A stretch of 47,886 nucleotides of DNA from Candidatus Delongbacteria bacterium (GTDB lineage: Bacteria > JAGOEH01): positions 1 to 47,886 of the forward strand of contig JAGOEH010000005.1 in assembly GCA_017997825.1 (NCBI GenBank), written 5' to 3'. The position numbers and the translations under genes were made by a program. The notes beneath the pieces are model-generated. The model was given only the letters and a program-made list of their open reading frames with translations, did no database searches and had not been told where the DNA came from. Shown piece by piece: positions 9,032 to 18,553 of this stretch (the stretch's first letter is position 1; the number at the start of each line of letters is the position of its first letter).

Positions 9032-10696
9032 TTAGAGAGATCGAAATACCGCGCCGGTATGGGCGGATTGAACAAAATGAGCATAGCGTTTCAGCAGATC
9101 GGATTCCGGAGAAACCGGGGGAGCAGGGGATTTTTGTTTTCTTGATTTCAGGGTGGTCTCATCGACCAGCAGGTTGAGTGAACGCTGATCAACATTGATT
9201 TCGATGATATCACCGTTTTCCACCCAGGCAATTAATCCGCCCTCGGCCGCTTCCGGCGAGACATGCCCGATCACGGCTCCCCGTGATCCGCCGGAAAACC
9301 GGCCATCGGTGATAAGGGCCACCCGGTCCAGTAATCCCATTCCGACCAACGCAGAGGTGGGAGAGAGCATTTCTCTCATTCCGGGTCCGCCTTTGGGGCC
9401 TTCATAGCGGATAATCACCACATCGCCGGCCTTGATTTTTCCGTCCAGAATAGCCTGGACCGCTGTTTCACCATCATCGAACACTACGGCCGGGCCGCGG
9501 TGGACTCGCATGGCCTGAGGCACTCCCGACTGTTTCAGGACTGACCCGTTTTCCGCCAGATTTCCATACAAAATAGCCAATCCCCCTTCCGCATGATAGG
9601 GATTCTCCAGGGGCCGGATGACATCCTCATTATAAACCTCGGCCGACTCGACCATTTGCCCGATCGGTTTTCCATAGACCGTCATGGCCTCCGAATCCAG
9701 CAATCCTTTCTGATGGAGTCGGTTCATCAGGGCATATACGCCGCCGGCCTGATGCAGATCTTCCATATGATGATTCCCGACCGGGGATAAATCGCATAAA
9801 TGGGGGATTTTTCGGCTCATGTCATCAAAGGCCCGGATCGGGAGTTCCAACCCAAAACTGTGAGCAATCGCCGGCAGATGCAGAACGGTATTGGAGGAAC
9901 CTCCCATGGCCAGATCGACGGCAATGGCATTATTGAATGATTGATGGGTCACGATCCGACGAGGCGTAAGCTGTTGTTCGATTAGCATCATGACCTGCCG
10001 GCCGGCCTGTTTGGCCAGGCTGAGGCGTTCCGCAAACACCGCCGGAATGGTTCCGTTTCCTTTCATGGCAATGCCCAGGGCTTCGGCCAGTGAGTTCATG
10101 GAATTGGCCGTAAACAGACCGGAACAGGACCCGGCGCCGGGGCAGGCACAGCTTTCGATCTCATCCAGCTCGCGGGATGTCATTTTCCCGCTTTTATACT
10201 GTCCCAGGGCTTCAAAGACCGTGATCAGATCCACCGGACGTCCGTGATGGAGCCCGGCCAGCATCGGTCCCCCGCTGACCATAATCGAGGGTATATCCAG
10301 TCGGCCCATGGCCATCATCATTCCCGGCGTCACTTTATCACAATTGGTAATCATCACCATCCCATCCATCGGCATGGCATTCATCATCAACTCGATCGAA
10401 TCGGCGATCAATTCCCGTGACGGCAGCGAATAGCGCATTCCGGCATGATCCATAGCCAAACCGTCACAGACCGCAATCACAGGAAACTCGAACGGGACTC
10501 CTCCGGCCAGTCGAATGCCGGCTTTGACCGCTTCCGCTACAGATCGTAGATGAATATGTCCCGGAACCAGTTCATTGAATGAACAAGCGACTCCCACAAA
10601 CGGACGGACCATCTCGTCGCCGGTCACCCCCAACGCCCTCATCAATGATCGATGAGGGGCTCTCAATTCCCCCTTTTTCATTCGGTCACTGCGCAT
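9032..10696 (-). CDS. ilvD: dihydroxy-acid dehydratase
   Basis: IlvD dehydrates the dihydroxy acids to 2-keto acids in valine, isoleucine and (indirectly) leucine synthesis, with an Fe-S cluster. The 554-residue length is standard. It shows [17 protein letters not shown] and [19 protein letters not shown] with the cluster cysteines, [29 protein letters not shown], and the C-terminal [20 protein letters not shown] with the catalytic Ser region. The ATG at 10696 follows AAAGGG by six bases, a ribosome-binding site that is part of the last ilvN codons. Only three bases separate the two genes, so coupling is likely. Confidence 0.97.
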   Translation of the reverse strand: MRSDRMKKGELRAPHRSLMRALGVTGDEMVRPFVGVACSFNELVPGHIHLRSVAEAVKAGIRLAGGVPFEFPVIAVCDGLAMDHAGMRYSLPSRELIADSIELMMNAMPMDGMVMITNCDKVTPGMMMAMGRLDIPSIMVSGGPMLAGLHHGRPVDLITVFEALGQYKSGKMTSRELDEIESCACPGAGSCSGLFTANSMNSLAEALGIAMKGNGTIPAVFAERLSLAKQAGRQVMMLIEQQLTPRRIVTHQSFNNAIAVDLAMGGSSNTVLHLPAIAHSFGLELPIRAFDDMSRKIPHLCDLSPVGNHHMEDLHQAGGVYALMNRLHQKGLLDSEAMTVYGKPIGQMVESAEVYNEDVIRPLENPYHAEGGLAILYGNLAENGSVLKQSGVPQAMRVHRGPAVVFDDGETAVQAILDGKIKAGDVVIIRYEGPKGGPGMREMLSPTSALVGMGLLDRVALITDGRFSGGSRGAVIGHVSPEAAEGGLIAWVENGDIIEINVDQRSLNLLVDETTLKSRKQKSPAPPVSPESDLLKRYAHFVQSAHTGAVFRSL

Positions 10697-10699
10697 ATA

Positions 10700-11221
10700 T
10701 TACCCTTTCCGGCCTGATTTTACCGCCCATCGATCCATCGCGATAAACCCGGTCCTGGATATATCCTTCACATTATCATTGCCCAACAGATTGATAAAGG
10801 CATCAATCTTTCCGACATGCCCGGTAATCTCAACGATGAATCCCTCCTGGTTGGCATCCACGATTTTGCCTCGGAATATCTCCACGATTTGAATCACTTC
10901 CGCATTGGTCAGAGTGGAGGGTTTAACCTTGATCAAGGCCATCTCCCGTTCGACATTGTTAACCGGATGAATCAGGGAAACCGAAACGGTATCCACAACC
11001 TTATACAACTGGCGTTCCACCTGTTCCAGGATTCGTTCATCGCCCAACACGACAATAATGATCCGGGTCATACGCTCATCCACCCATTTGCCGGCGCTGA
11101 TGCTTTCGATATTGAATCCCCGGCGTTTGATAAGAGCTGTGATCCGCATCAAGACACCCGGTTTATTCCAGACCAGGACCGATACAATATGGGTATTGTC
11201 TAAAGTGGTATGTTTTGTCAT
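10700..11221 (-). CDS. ilvN: acetolactate synthase regulatory (small) subunit
   Basis: This small subunit activates the IlvB catalytic subunit and confers feedback inhibition by branched-chain amino acids. The 173 residues carry the N-terminal ACT domain, visible as VSVLVWNKPGVLMRITALI and RRGFNIESISAG, the typical Gly/Asn effector-binding turn. The C-terminal half (EREMALIKVKPSTLTNAEVIQI onward) is the ALS_ss_C domain. The length is that of the long IlvH/IlvN form with both domains. It starts 14 bases after the ilvB stop with only a weak ribosome-binding site, and it is followed after three bases by ilvD. The symbol ilvH would be equally acceptable. Confidence 0.93.
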   Translation of the reverse strand: MTKHTTLDNTHIVSVLVWNKPGVLMRITALIKRRGFNIESISAGKWVDERMTRIIIVVLGDERILEQVERQLYKVVDTVSVSLIHPVNNVEREMALIKVKPSTLTNAEVIQIVEIFRGKIVDANQEGFIVEITGHVGKIDAFINLLGNDNVKDISRTGFIAMDRWAVKSGRKG

Positions 11222-11235
11222 ACTTCGACCTATGG

Positions 11236-12912
11236 TTAAATGGTTGTCAGCGGATTGCTCAGAGACGTTCCGACAGGAACCATCGGCAGCACATTCTCAT
11301 TAGGATCGATCCGGGCATGAAGCAGTATACTGTGATCAGCCTGAACCAACTCCTTGACTTTCTCCTCCGCCTGTTCATTGCGGTCCAGCTCAATCCCTTT
11401 GATTCCCATGCTGCAGGCGATCTCGGCGAAATTGGGATTATCCGTCATACAGGTTCCGGAATAGCGCTTATTATAAAACGCTTGCTGCCATTGTCGGACC
11501 ATGCCCAGGCAATTATTGTCCAGCACCACCATCTTAATTATCAACCCATAGCGTTGAACCGTCATCAATTCCTGAATATTCATCTGGAAACCGCCATCCC
11601 CGGCAATCATCAAAACCTCACGATCAGGATTGGCGATCTTGGCTCCGATCGCCGCCGGCAAAGCAAATCCCATCGTTCCTAATCCTCCCGAACTCAGCCA
11701 ACAGCGGGGATGTTTGAAGGTATAATATTGAGATGTCCAGATCTGGTTCTGGCCCACATCGGTCACTACGATTGTATCGTCGGGAAAATAACGTGTCAGC
11801 AGCTCGATCACATACTGGGGCTTTAACAAACCATCCCGATTGTAGTGAAAGGGATGGTTCTGTCGCATGGCCTTCAATTCACCGATCCACTCCCCGGTAT
11901 CCAGTTTCCCCTTGTTCAGCTTGTTCATCTCATTCAGAAAGGACTGAATATGGACAATGATCGGATAATTGGCTCTGACATTTTTCCCGATTTCAGCGGC
12001 ATCAATATCAACATGGATGATCCTGGCTTTGGGTGCAAAGCTTTTGATATTGCCCAGGATCCGGTCACTGAACCGCACGCCCAATGCTATTAAAAGATCA
12101 CAGCTCTGAATGGCATGGTTGGCATAGACTGATCCGTGCATCCCGACCGTTCCATAATAAAGATCCGGATCGGCCGGATAAATCCCATGTCCCATCATGG
12201 TATGAACCACCGGAATCCCGTATCCTTCCAGAAACTGATGCAGGGCCGGGGTTGAATTGGACTGGATAATACCGCCGCCGGCCAGGACCAGCGGCCGCTT
12301 GGAGTCCATAATCAGCTGGAAAGCATTCTTAATCTGCTTGGGATGCTCATATTCCTTGGGTTCATACTTGGCCAGCTCAATTTTATCGGGAAATTCGAAC
12401 TGGTATTCCGCCTTCTGAATATCAAGTGGAATATCCACCAGCACTGGTCCCGGACGTCCGCTGCGAGCGATATCAAAAGCTGTTTTCAGCGTCGATGCCA
12501 ATTCCTCCACATGATAAACTAAAAAACCGGCCTTGGTGATGGGGAGCGTAATCCCGGTGATATCCGCTTCCTGGAAGGCATCCGTCCCAATCATACTGAT
12601 CGGAACCTGGCCGGTAATGATCACCAGCGGAATCGAATCCATATACGCCGTCGCAATTCCTGTCACCGTATTGGTGGCTCCCGGCCCGGAAGTGGCCACC
12701 ATCACTCCCACCTTACCGGTGGAACGTGCATACCCGTCAGCAGCATGAGTTCCCCCCTGTTCATGGCGAGGAATGATCAGTTGAAGCTTAGAGGTATAAT
12801 TATACAGTTCATCAAATAAAGGGATGACCTGTCCCCCGGGATATCCGAAGATTGTATCTACTCCTTCCCGAAGCAGACTCTCGATAACAATCTTGGTGCC
12901 ACGCATTTTCAT
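11236..12912 (-). CDS. ilvB: acetolactate synthase catalytic (large) subunit
   Basis: IlvB condenses two pyruvates, or pyruvate with 2-ketobutyrate, using thiamine diphosphate and FAD; it is the first common step of branched-chain synthesis. Three domains are visible: the N-terminal pyrimidine-binding part with FGYPGGQVIPLFDELY and PRHEQGGTHAADGYARSTG (catalytic Glu upstream), the central FAD-type domain, and the C-terminal diphosphate-binding motif starting MIAGDGGFQMNIQE and ending at the NN of LDNN. ATG 12912 is preferred to ATG 12921: AAAGG lies nine bases before the first and directly abuts the second. It is the first gene of the ilv operon, with a promoter just upstream and a very short leader, so no peptide or T-box attenuator fits. 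Confidence 0.96.
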   Translation of the reverse strand: MKMRGTKIVIESLLREGVDTIFGYPGGQVIPLFDELYNYTSKLQLIIPRHEQGGTHAADGYARSTGKVGVMVATSGPGATNTVTGIATAYMDSIPLVIITGQVPISMIGTDAFQEADITGITLPITKAGFLVYHVEELASTLKTAFDIARSGRPGPVLVDIPLDIQKAEYQFEFPDKIELAKYEPKEYEHPKQIKNAFQLIMDSKRPLVLAGGGIIQSNSTPALHQFLEGYGIPVVHTMMGHGIYPADPDLYYGTVGMHGSVYANHAIQSCDLLIALGVRFSDRILGNIKSFAPKARIIHVDIDAAEIGKNVRANYPIIVHIQSFLNEMNKLNKGKLDTGEWIGELKAMRQNHPFHYNRDGLLKPQYVIELLTRYFPDDTIVVTDVGQNQIWTSQYYTFKHPRCWLSSGGLGTMGFALPAAIGAKIANPDREVLMIAGDGGFQMNIQELMTVQRYGLIIKMVVLDNNCLGMVRQWQQAFYNKRYSGTCMTDNPNFAEIACSMGIKGIELDRNEQAEEKVKELVQADHSILLHARIDPNENVLPMVPVGTSLSNPLTTI

Positions 12913-12941
12913 GCTTATCATCCTTTTTTTTAGTTTTATGC

Positions 12942-12970
12942 AACATAATAAATCTATGACATTCTGTCAA
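12942..12970 (-). promoter_or_regulatory. sigma70-type promoter for the ilv operon
   Basis: On the minus strand TTGACA (12965-12970) is followed after 17 bases by TATGTT (12942-12947). The predicted start near 12935 leaves about 22 bases before the ilvB ATG. It is back-to-back with the tRNA-Leu promoter on the other strand. Confidence 0.75.
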
Positions 12971-13001
12971 GAACCTTTTTTTTGAAATCCCGATTTTTCC
13001 C

Positions 13002-13030
13002 TTGACTTCAGCTTGATAATATTATATATT
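13002..13030 (+). promoter_or_regulatory. promoter for tRNA-Leu(CAA)
   Basis: TTGACT (13002-13007), a 17-base spacer and TATATT (13025-13030) place the transcription start only a few bases before the mature tRNA 5' end. Confidence 0.75.
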
Positions 13031-13040
13031 TTTTTCACCG

Positions 13041-13124
13041 GCCGAAGTGGCGAAACTGGCATACGCACGGGACTCAAAATCCCGCGGGCTCAAACTCATG
13101 TGGGTTCGAATCCCACCTTCGGCA
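13041..13124 (+). tRNA. tRNA-Leu, anticodon CAA
   Basis: The acceptor strands GCCGAAG (13041-13047) and CTTCGGC (13117-13123) pair fully, followed by discriminator A at 13124. The anticodon stem CGGGA/TCCCG encloses the loop CTCAAAA, giving anticodon CAA for codon UUG. The long variable arm is typical of a class II leucine tRNA, and the T loop reads GGTTCGAATC. The CCA end is not encoded, so a CCA-adding enzyme is needed. Confidence 0.95.
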
Positions 13125-13131
13125 CTTATTC

Positions 13132-13158
13132 AGGTTACCTTACGGGTAACCTTTTTTT
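13132..13158 (+). terminator. terminator after tRNA-Leu(CAA)
   Basis: AGGTTACC (13132-13139) pairs with GGTAACCT (13145-13152) around a five-base loop, followed by a T-run. The hairpin starts eight bases after the tRNA. Confidence 0.92.
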
Positions 13159-13291
13159 GTTTATACTCATCATCTTCATATCGTCCATGCCGCTCACCCG
13201 ATGAGTAACCACCATAATCCGGCAGCGGAGATGGGACCGGCTCCGCTGTGTCCCGCATACCAATACGCCGGAAAGCCCCAAGGAGGTATCT

Positions 13292-13582
13292 GTGCCGCTC
13301 AAATCAGCCCGCGATCTGGCCTTTGAAAAATCCAACCAATACATCGATTCCAGCCTCATCCAAAAATTATCCCCATCCCAAAAGAACCAATTGGATGAGC
13401 TGCGTCAAAAATACCAGGCTAAAATTGCCGAACAGGAAATCATGGCCCAATCCAAAATGAATCAATTGCCCCCGGACCAGGTCGATGCGTGCCGTCAAGA
13501 ATTGGCACAAATCCGGCAGCAAATCCAGCATGACCTGGATGTAAAAATACAAAACCTGATGGATCAATTTAAAAATGAATAA
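13292..13582 (+). CDS. small charged helical protein of unknown function
   Basis: I do not recognise this 96-residue protein. It starts with GTG, justified by a perfect AAGGAGGT (13280-13287) four bases upstream. It has no signal peptide or membrane segment. Its composition is rich in Gln, Lys, Glu and Leu with heptad-like spacing (SQKNQLDELRQKYQAKIAEQ, then ELAQIRQQIQHDLDVKIQNL), so it is probably a helical or coiled-coil protein of the cytoplasm. Its last eight bases overlap the start of the secreted subtilase gene, which argues for translational coupling. A role connected with that protease, such as a chaperone or regulator, is only a guess from position. Confidence 0.8.
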   Translation: MPLKSARDLAFEKSNQYIDSSLIQKLSPSQKNQLDELRQKYQAKIAEQEIMAQSKMNQLPPDQVDACRQELAQIRQQIQHDLDVKIQNLMDQFKNE

Positions 13583-16331
13583 TAGAATCCTCACCCTAGG
13601 TGTCTGGCTGATCCTGATCATATGGACAGCCTCCGTGAAGCCCGATGATTTTCACCCCCATCAACTGATCATCCGGCTGCCGTCTACCCTGGCCAAATCA
13701 TCCTTATCCCGTCTTCCGGTATCGATCCATCACAGCACCCTCCTTTTCAATGACCACCTTCATCATAGCTACTACCTATTGGAGATCGAAGATTCGGTCG
13801 ATCTGACCATAGCTTTCCGGGAACTCTCGGCTTATGGCTATCCGATATATTACAATCATATCCTGCATGCCTGCCGGGATATCGTTCCTCCCAATGATCC
13901 CCGTTACAGCGATCAGCCCCACCTATCCAGGATTCAAGCCCCCCTGGCCTGGGAATATTTTAAGGGAAACGGAACGGTTCCGGTTTATATTCTGGATTCA
14001 GGCGTCGATTATCATCATCCGGATCTGGTACCCTCCCTGTATCATAATCCCGGAGAGATCGCGAACGGCCTGGATGATGATCACAACGGGTTAATCGATG
14101 ACACGATCGGATATGATTTTGTGACGGTTGATCCGGGGCAGACCGACAATGGTGATGGGTATCCCCCGGATAATGACGTGATGGATTGCGCTTCACACGG
14201 CACCTCGGTGGCCGGTATCGCCGGTGCGGCAACGAATAACGGCATCGGATTGGCCGCTATGAATTGGAATGCCCGTCTCTATCCGATCCGGGTCGCCTAT
14301 TCTTATCAAGGATCATTGGATGCAATGGAAAGTGATGTGATCAACGGAATCGAATACGCTCTTTCTATGGGAGCTCGGGTTATCAGTTTCAGTTACGGCG
14401 GTATCGCTAAGACTCCAGCCCTACACGCTGCCATTCAAAAGGCTACCTATCAGGGCGCCCTTTTTCTGGCTGCCGCCGGCAATGAATTCACCGAAACCAA
14501 ATACTATCCCTCCGCCTATCCGGAAGCGATCGCCGTGACCGCCCTTTACAGCAATGACATGAATGCGTCCTATGTCTACGGAAGCTGGATTGATCTGGCC
14601 GCCCCGTGCAAAATGATGACCACTCTGCCCAATAACCGATATGACTCGCCATCCGGCACCTCCATGGCCACGCCCCTGGTGGCGGCCGCCATGGCTTATC
14701 TGATGGAATACCGCCCCACTTATTCATCATCCCAGATCCAACATTTACTCTACCGATGCGCCGACAGCCTCGACCAGAAAAATCCCGCCATCCGAAATAA
14801 ACTGGGATATGGTCGAATCAATATCGGACGCGCCTTCCAGTCGGCCGACAGCCTTAGCTTAGTGCTGGCCGATTCATTCCGCCTACAGTCATCTCAAACC
14901 GACCTCCCCATGCAGTCCGGACAAAGCGTTATCTTAAATTTTCAACTCTATAATCCCGGTCCCAACCCACAGCCCCCATCCTCCATGGACCTGAGTTTTC
15001 CTCTGCAAGCCGGGTATGTTCAAAGCTCCCTCAATCCGATCGATCTACCTGAACTGGCCGTCGGTCAACGCTGGCAATCCCCGGATATTCTTCTTTCCCT
15101 CTCCGATCAGCTCCCATTCGAAAGCGAATTACTCGGACAACTGACTGTCACTTCCGGCAGCCAACGGTTGTATTCGATCAACCAGGTTTTGGAACCTAAA
15201 ATCAACCCCATCTTCCATACCCTACATACCGGCAATCTGGCCTGCTCCTTTTCCTCCATCGGCCTGATCGGCCATAATGATGTCGTTTCTTTCAGTAAAT
15301 ATCATCCTTACAGCGAGTATTACCTTGGTGACGGTATCCTCTACAGGGATTTTCCGGATATATGCTTCACCGCCGGCTGCTGGTTCGGGGGTTCCAATAC
15401 CCCGGTTTATGACGGCACCCTAAAAAATACAGTCAAAACCCTCTCCGAATGGGTTCAGCATACGCCATGGCAAATCGATACACTGAACAATGGTCTGATC
15501 GTTCTACAGAGTTCTTTTGCCTCCGATACCGCCGATCCAACCATCCGAATCCGTCAGAGTATTTATTCCTTTCCCGATTCCAATTATTTTCTGTTACATT
15601 ACACGGTCTATAACTATTCATCCCAGCCGGTCATCAATCCACGATTCGGACTGTTTTGGGAACTGGATATGATACGCTACACCCAAAATCAGGTTACCCT
15701 TGATACGGCCCGGAACATGATCGTTCAACACTATCAGACCAGCCTCTATACCGGAATCGCTTGTCTGAAAGGGGATAATCCCCGATACCGGAGTATAACC
15801 GATTATTGTAATCTGAACCTAGCCGACAACCAGAAATTTATCTGCCTCAACAATTCCAGTATTTCCAATGAAACCGGGGATATGGCCGTTCTGATCAGTA
15901 ACGGCGTCACCGATCAGCAATTGGAGATATACTCTCAAATGCCGGACAGTCTGGATGGCTGGTATTTCATGAGTGTGGCCGAGAACCAGGAATTACTGAA
16001 CCAGCGTCTGGAATCAGCTCGATCGGCCTTGAATTCCATAATCACCGATATTGCGGATTCGGAACGCCCCGATGCCCGTCCCCCCTGTATCAGGCTTTAC
16101 CCAAATCCGGCCGGACACAAGATTACAGTCGAATACGCCCATATGGAACCCGGCACCTATCACTTAAGGCTTTTCAATCTGTTGGGACAACCGATATGGG
16201 AAACCCAGCTCTCATTCTCCTCCGAGGGCATGATTCCCCTATGTCTCCCCGAACTGCCGAATGGTGTCTTTTTCATTAAACTGCATCGATCCTCGATAAC
16301 CTCTATCCATAAAATCATGATTTTGAAATAA
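13575..16331 (+). CDS. secreted subtilisin-family protease with C-terminal sorting domain
   Basis: This is a 918-residue S8 serine protease. An N-terminal signal segment (ILTLGVWLILIIWTAS) is followed by a ~100-residue pro-like region. The catalytic domain has Asp141 (VYILDSGVD), His208 (DCASHGTSVAGIAG), the oxyanion Asn303 (AAAGNE) and Ser363 (SGTSMATPLVAA). An inserted acidic loop, NGLDDDHNGLIDD at 165-176, resembles a calcium site. The middle third is a beta-rich region without a recognised family. The last ~80 residues form a type-A-like T9SS sorting domain: RLYPNPAGHKI, then LRLFNLLGQPIWE, then a Gly-Val-Phe-Phe-Ile-Lys-Leu strand ending ILK. It is thus predicted to be exported to the cell surface or medium by a Por-type pathway. 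The start overlaps the preceding small gene. Confidence 0.93.
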   Translation: MNNRILTLGVWLILIIWTASVKPDDFHPHQLIIRLPSTLAKSSLSRLPVSIHHSTLLFNDHLHHSYYLLEIEDSVDLTIAFRELSAYGYPIYYNHILHACRDIVPPNDPRYSDQPHLSRIQAPLAWEYFKGNGTVPVYILDSGVDYHHPDLVPSLYHNPGEIANGLDDDHNGLIDDTIGYDFVTVDPGQTDNGDGYPPDNDVMDCASHGTSVAGIAGAATNNGIGLAAMNWNARLYPIRVAYSYQGSLDAMESDVINGIEYALSMGARVISFSYGGIAKTPALHAAIQKATYQGALFLAAAGNEFTETKYYPSAYPEAIAVTALYSNDMNASYVYGSWIDLAAPCKMMTTLPNNRYDSPSGTSMATPLVAAAMAYLMEYRPTYSSSQIQHLLYRCADSLDQKNPAIRNKLGYGRINIGRAFQSADSLSLVLADSFRLQSSQTDLPMQSGQSVILNFQLYNPGPNPQPPSSMDLSFPLQAGYVQSSLNPIDLPELAVGQRWQSPDILLSLSDQLPFESELLGQLTVTSGSQRLYSINQVLEPKINPIFHTLHTGNLACSFSSIGLIGHNDVVSFSKYHPYSEYYLGDGILYRDFPDICFTAGCWFGGSNTPVYDGTLKNTVKTLSEWVQHTPWQIDTLNNGLIVLQSSFASDTADPTIRIRQSIYSFPDSNYFLLHYTVYNYSSQPVINPRFGLFWELDMIRYTQNQVTLDTARNMIVQHYQTSLYTGIACLKGDNPRYRSITDYCNLNLADNQKFICLNNSSISNETGDMAVLISNGVTDQQLEIYSQMPDSLDGWYFMSVAENQELLNQRLESARSALNSIITDIADSERPDARPPCIRLYPNPAGHKITVEYAHMEPGTYHLRLFNLLGQPIWETQLSFSSEGMIPLCLPELPNGVFFIKLHRSSITSIHKIMILK

Positions 16332-16353
16332 CCTCACCAAGCAAGGAGTATGT

Positions 16354-17670
16354 ATGTTGAAGGAAAAAATCGAATCCTCCCAGGCTAAAATCGGTGTCAT
16401 TGGATTAGGCTACGTCGGACTGCCCCTGGTCATCGAATTTTGCGGCCGAGATTTCAAGGTGACCGGATTTGATATCGATCCGAAAAAAGTGGAATTACTG
16501 AAAGCCGGTCAAAGTTACATCCGTCATATTAAGGCCGAAAAAACCAAAACCCTGATCGATCGGGGATTGTTCAATCCCACCACCGAATTCACATTGATAT
16601 CGGAAGTTGATGCCGTCATTATTTGTGTTCCGACTCCCTTAGACCAGCATCGGGATCCCGACATGAAATACATTGTCGATACCTGTGAAAGCATCGTGCC
16701 CTTTATCCGCCCGGGACAACTGATCATTCTGGAAAGCACCACCTATCCCGGAACCACCGAAGACGTCATGCGGCCGATTTTAGAGAAGTCCGGATTGAAG
16801 GCCGGCAGCGATTTCTATCTGGCATTCTCTCCGGAACGTGAAGATCCGGGGAATCCGATTTATACCACCTCCACCATTCCTAAGGTGGTCGGAGGAATGA
16901 ACGAAGCCAGCCTGGAATTGGCCGTGACGTTATACGGACGAATTATTCAGAAGGTGGTGCCCGTTAGTTCCACCCAGGCGGCTGAGATGACCAAGCTGCT
17001 GGAGAACATCTATCGAAGTGTCAATATCGCTCTGGTCAATGAATTAAAAATGTTGTGCGATCGGATGGGGATTGATATCTGGGAAGTGATTGAAGCCGCT
17101 TCCAGCAAACCGTTCGGATTCCATCCCTTTTATCCCGGGCCCGGGCTTGGAGGACACTGTATCCCAATCGATCCCTTCTATCTGACCTGGAAAGCCAGGG
17201 AATATGAATTCCCGACCCGGTTTATCGAATTGGCCGGCGAGATCAACACCCAGATTACCGAATTTGTCCTGCATAAAATCATCGACGCCCTCAACAATCA
17301 CAGTAAGAGTCTGAAAGGCTCCACTATTATGCTGTTGGGAGTAGCCTACAAGAAAGATGTGGATGATCTGAGGGAATCCCCGGCTCTTAAGCTGATCGAG
17401 TTACTGGAAGAAAAACAAGCCCATGTTCTGTATAATGATCCCTATATTCCTCAGATCCCTAAAGTCTCACCGATGCGGAAGTATCAGATTGTTATGGAAA
17501 GCCAGCCTCTGAGCGTGGAGCTTTTCGCTAAAGTCGATGCCGTTGTAATTGTTACGGATCACTCCGATTACGATTACCAGTGGATTGTATCCAATTCCCA
17601 ACTGGTGATCGATACCCGTAACGCCACCAGGAAAGTGACCGAAAATCGAAAGAAAATCGTCAAGGCCTGA
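16354..17670 (+). CDS. UDP-N-acetylhexosamine (WbpA/WecC-type) dehydrogenase
   Basis: The enzyme oxidises C6 of a UDP-sugar to the uronic acid with two NAD+, supplying a precursor for surface polysaccharide. The 438 residues show the N-terminal Rossmann IGVIGLGYVGLPL (G17-x-G19-x-x-G22), the CVPTPLD segment, LESTTYPGTTED, AFSPEREDPGN, and the catalytic Cys269 in GPGLGGHCIPIDPFY. The C-terminal UDP-binding domain starts near MLLGVAYKKDVDDLRESPA. The AFSPER and GGHCIPIDP forms are those of the UDP-GlcNAc/ManNAc enzymes more than of UDP-glucose dehydrogenase, but substrate is not decided by sequence. AAGGAG precedes the ATG by five bases. Its stop runs into the coding frame of the next gene, a glycosyltransferase. 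Confidence 0.92.
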   Translation: MLKEKIESSQAKIGVIGLGYVGLPLVIEFCGRDFKVTGFDIDPKKVELLKAGQSYIRHIKAEKTKTLIDRGLFNPTTEFTLISEVDAVIICVPTPLDQHRDPDMKYIVDTCESIVPFIRPGQLIILESTTYPGTTEDVMRPILEKSGLKAGSDFYLAFSPEREDPGNPIYTTSTIPKVVGGMNEASLELAVTLYGRIIQKVVPVSSTQAAEMTKLLENIYRSVNIALVNELKMLCDRMGIDIWEVIEAASSKPFGFHPFYPGPGLGGHCIPIDPFYLTWKAREYEFPTRFIELAGEINTQITEFVLHKIIDALNNHSKSLKGSTIMLLGVAYKKDVDDLRESPALKLIELLEEKQAHVLYNDPYIPQIPKVSPMRKYQIVMESQPLSVELFAKVDAVVIVTDHSDYDYQWIVSNSQLVIDTRNATRKVTENRKKIVKA

Positions 17671-17671
17671 A

Positions 17672-18553
17672 ATATCCATCCTGATTGTTACATTCAACAG
17701 CCAGGATTTCATTCTGCCCTGTCTGGATTCGATCCCGGCCGCCACGCAGCTCGCTTATGAGATTGTTATCGTTGATAATGCGTCCACCGACCAAACCGTA
17801 GAATGGATCCAAGGCTATTATCCGGACTTGCCATTATGGGTATCCCCTACCAATCTGGGTTTTGCTGAAGGCAATAACCTGGCATTGTCGCATGCCTCAG
17901 GGCGATCGATCATGCTGCTCAACCCGGATACCATCCTATTACCGGATTGCCTGGATATTCTCCATCATCGTCTACATTCCGATCCCTCCATTGGCGCAGT
18001 GGCGCCGCAATTGCTGAATTTTGACGGTACACTACAACCATCCTGCCGCCGCCTATTCCAGCCTCATTATCTGATCTATGAGATCTCCGGATTGGCGGCC
18101 TTATTTCCAGATTCCCTCCGATTCGGCCAGTGGAAAATGGGCTATTTTGACCATCGTCACCCGGCTGAGGTCGAACAACCCATGGCGGCAGCCCTGATGA
18201 TCAGGGCCGATCTGATTGATGAGCTCGGAGGATTCGATCCCCAGTTCACCATGTTTTTCAATGATGTCGACCTGTGCCGTCGAATCCTGACCCACCACCG
18301 CATCCTCTTCTGCCCCGACAGCCGGATCAAACACTATAAGGGTCACAGCATCTATCCTAGACGCAACCGGATGCTGATCGCCTCCCACGCCCAGATGCGC
18401 CTCTATCTCAAAAAATATGCCGATACCTTCCTCAAGCGAATGATGCTCCCGGCCTGGAACCTGCTCATCCATCTACTTCTCATCATTCGCCTGATTCTCA
18501 ATTCATGCCGACGGTACCAGGATCCTCCACCTCCCTCCCCACCGACCGGTTGA
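17672..18553 (+). CDS. family 2 glycosyltransferase, start codon non-canonical
   Basis: This GT-A glycosyltransferase transfers an unidentified sugar. In frame from 17672 the translation begins with the canonical first strand (ISILIVTFNSQDFI), then EIVIVDNASTDQTVEW, NLGFAEGNNLAL, MLLNPDTILL (the DxD-like site), and FFNDVDLCRRI, the RfbF/rhamnosyltransferase-like pattern. The only canonical start is TTG at 17828, inside the gene and after half the nucleotide-sugar fold. Between the in-frame stop at 17636-17638 and there, no ATG, GTG or TTG occurs. The best initiator seems to be ATA at 17672, six bases after AAGG (17662-17665) and immediately after the upstream stop. Alternatives are ATC at 17645 or a frameshift from the dehydrogenase. 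The C-terminus has one hydrophobic helix, probably membrane-associated. Confidence 0.8.
   Translation: MSILIVTFNSQDFILPCLDSIPAATQLAYEIVIVDNASTDQTVEWIQGYYPDLPLWVSPTNLGFAEGNNLALSHASGRSIMLLNPDTILLPDCLDILHHRLHSDPSIGAVAPQLLNFDGTLQPSCRRLFQPHYLIYEISGLAALFPDSLRFGQWKMGYFDHRHPAEVEQPMAAALMIRADLIDELGGFDPQFTMFFNDVDLCRRILTHHRILFCPDSRIKHYKGHSIYPRRNRMLIASHAQMRLYLKKYADTFLKRMMLPAWNLLIHLLLIIRLILNSCRRYQDPPPPSPPTG

Noticed and set aside
12913-12970. T-box or leader-peptide attenuator before ilvB
   Set aside because: The predicted transcription start leaves only about 22 bases before the ATG, too short for either.
17828-18553. Glycosyltransferase starting at TTG 17828
   Set aside because: It would drop the first half of the nucleotide-sugar-binding fold (ISILIVTFNS, VDNAST), which is clearly encoded just upstream in the same frame.
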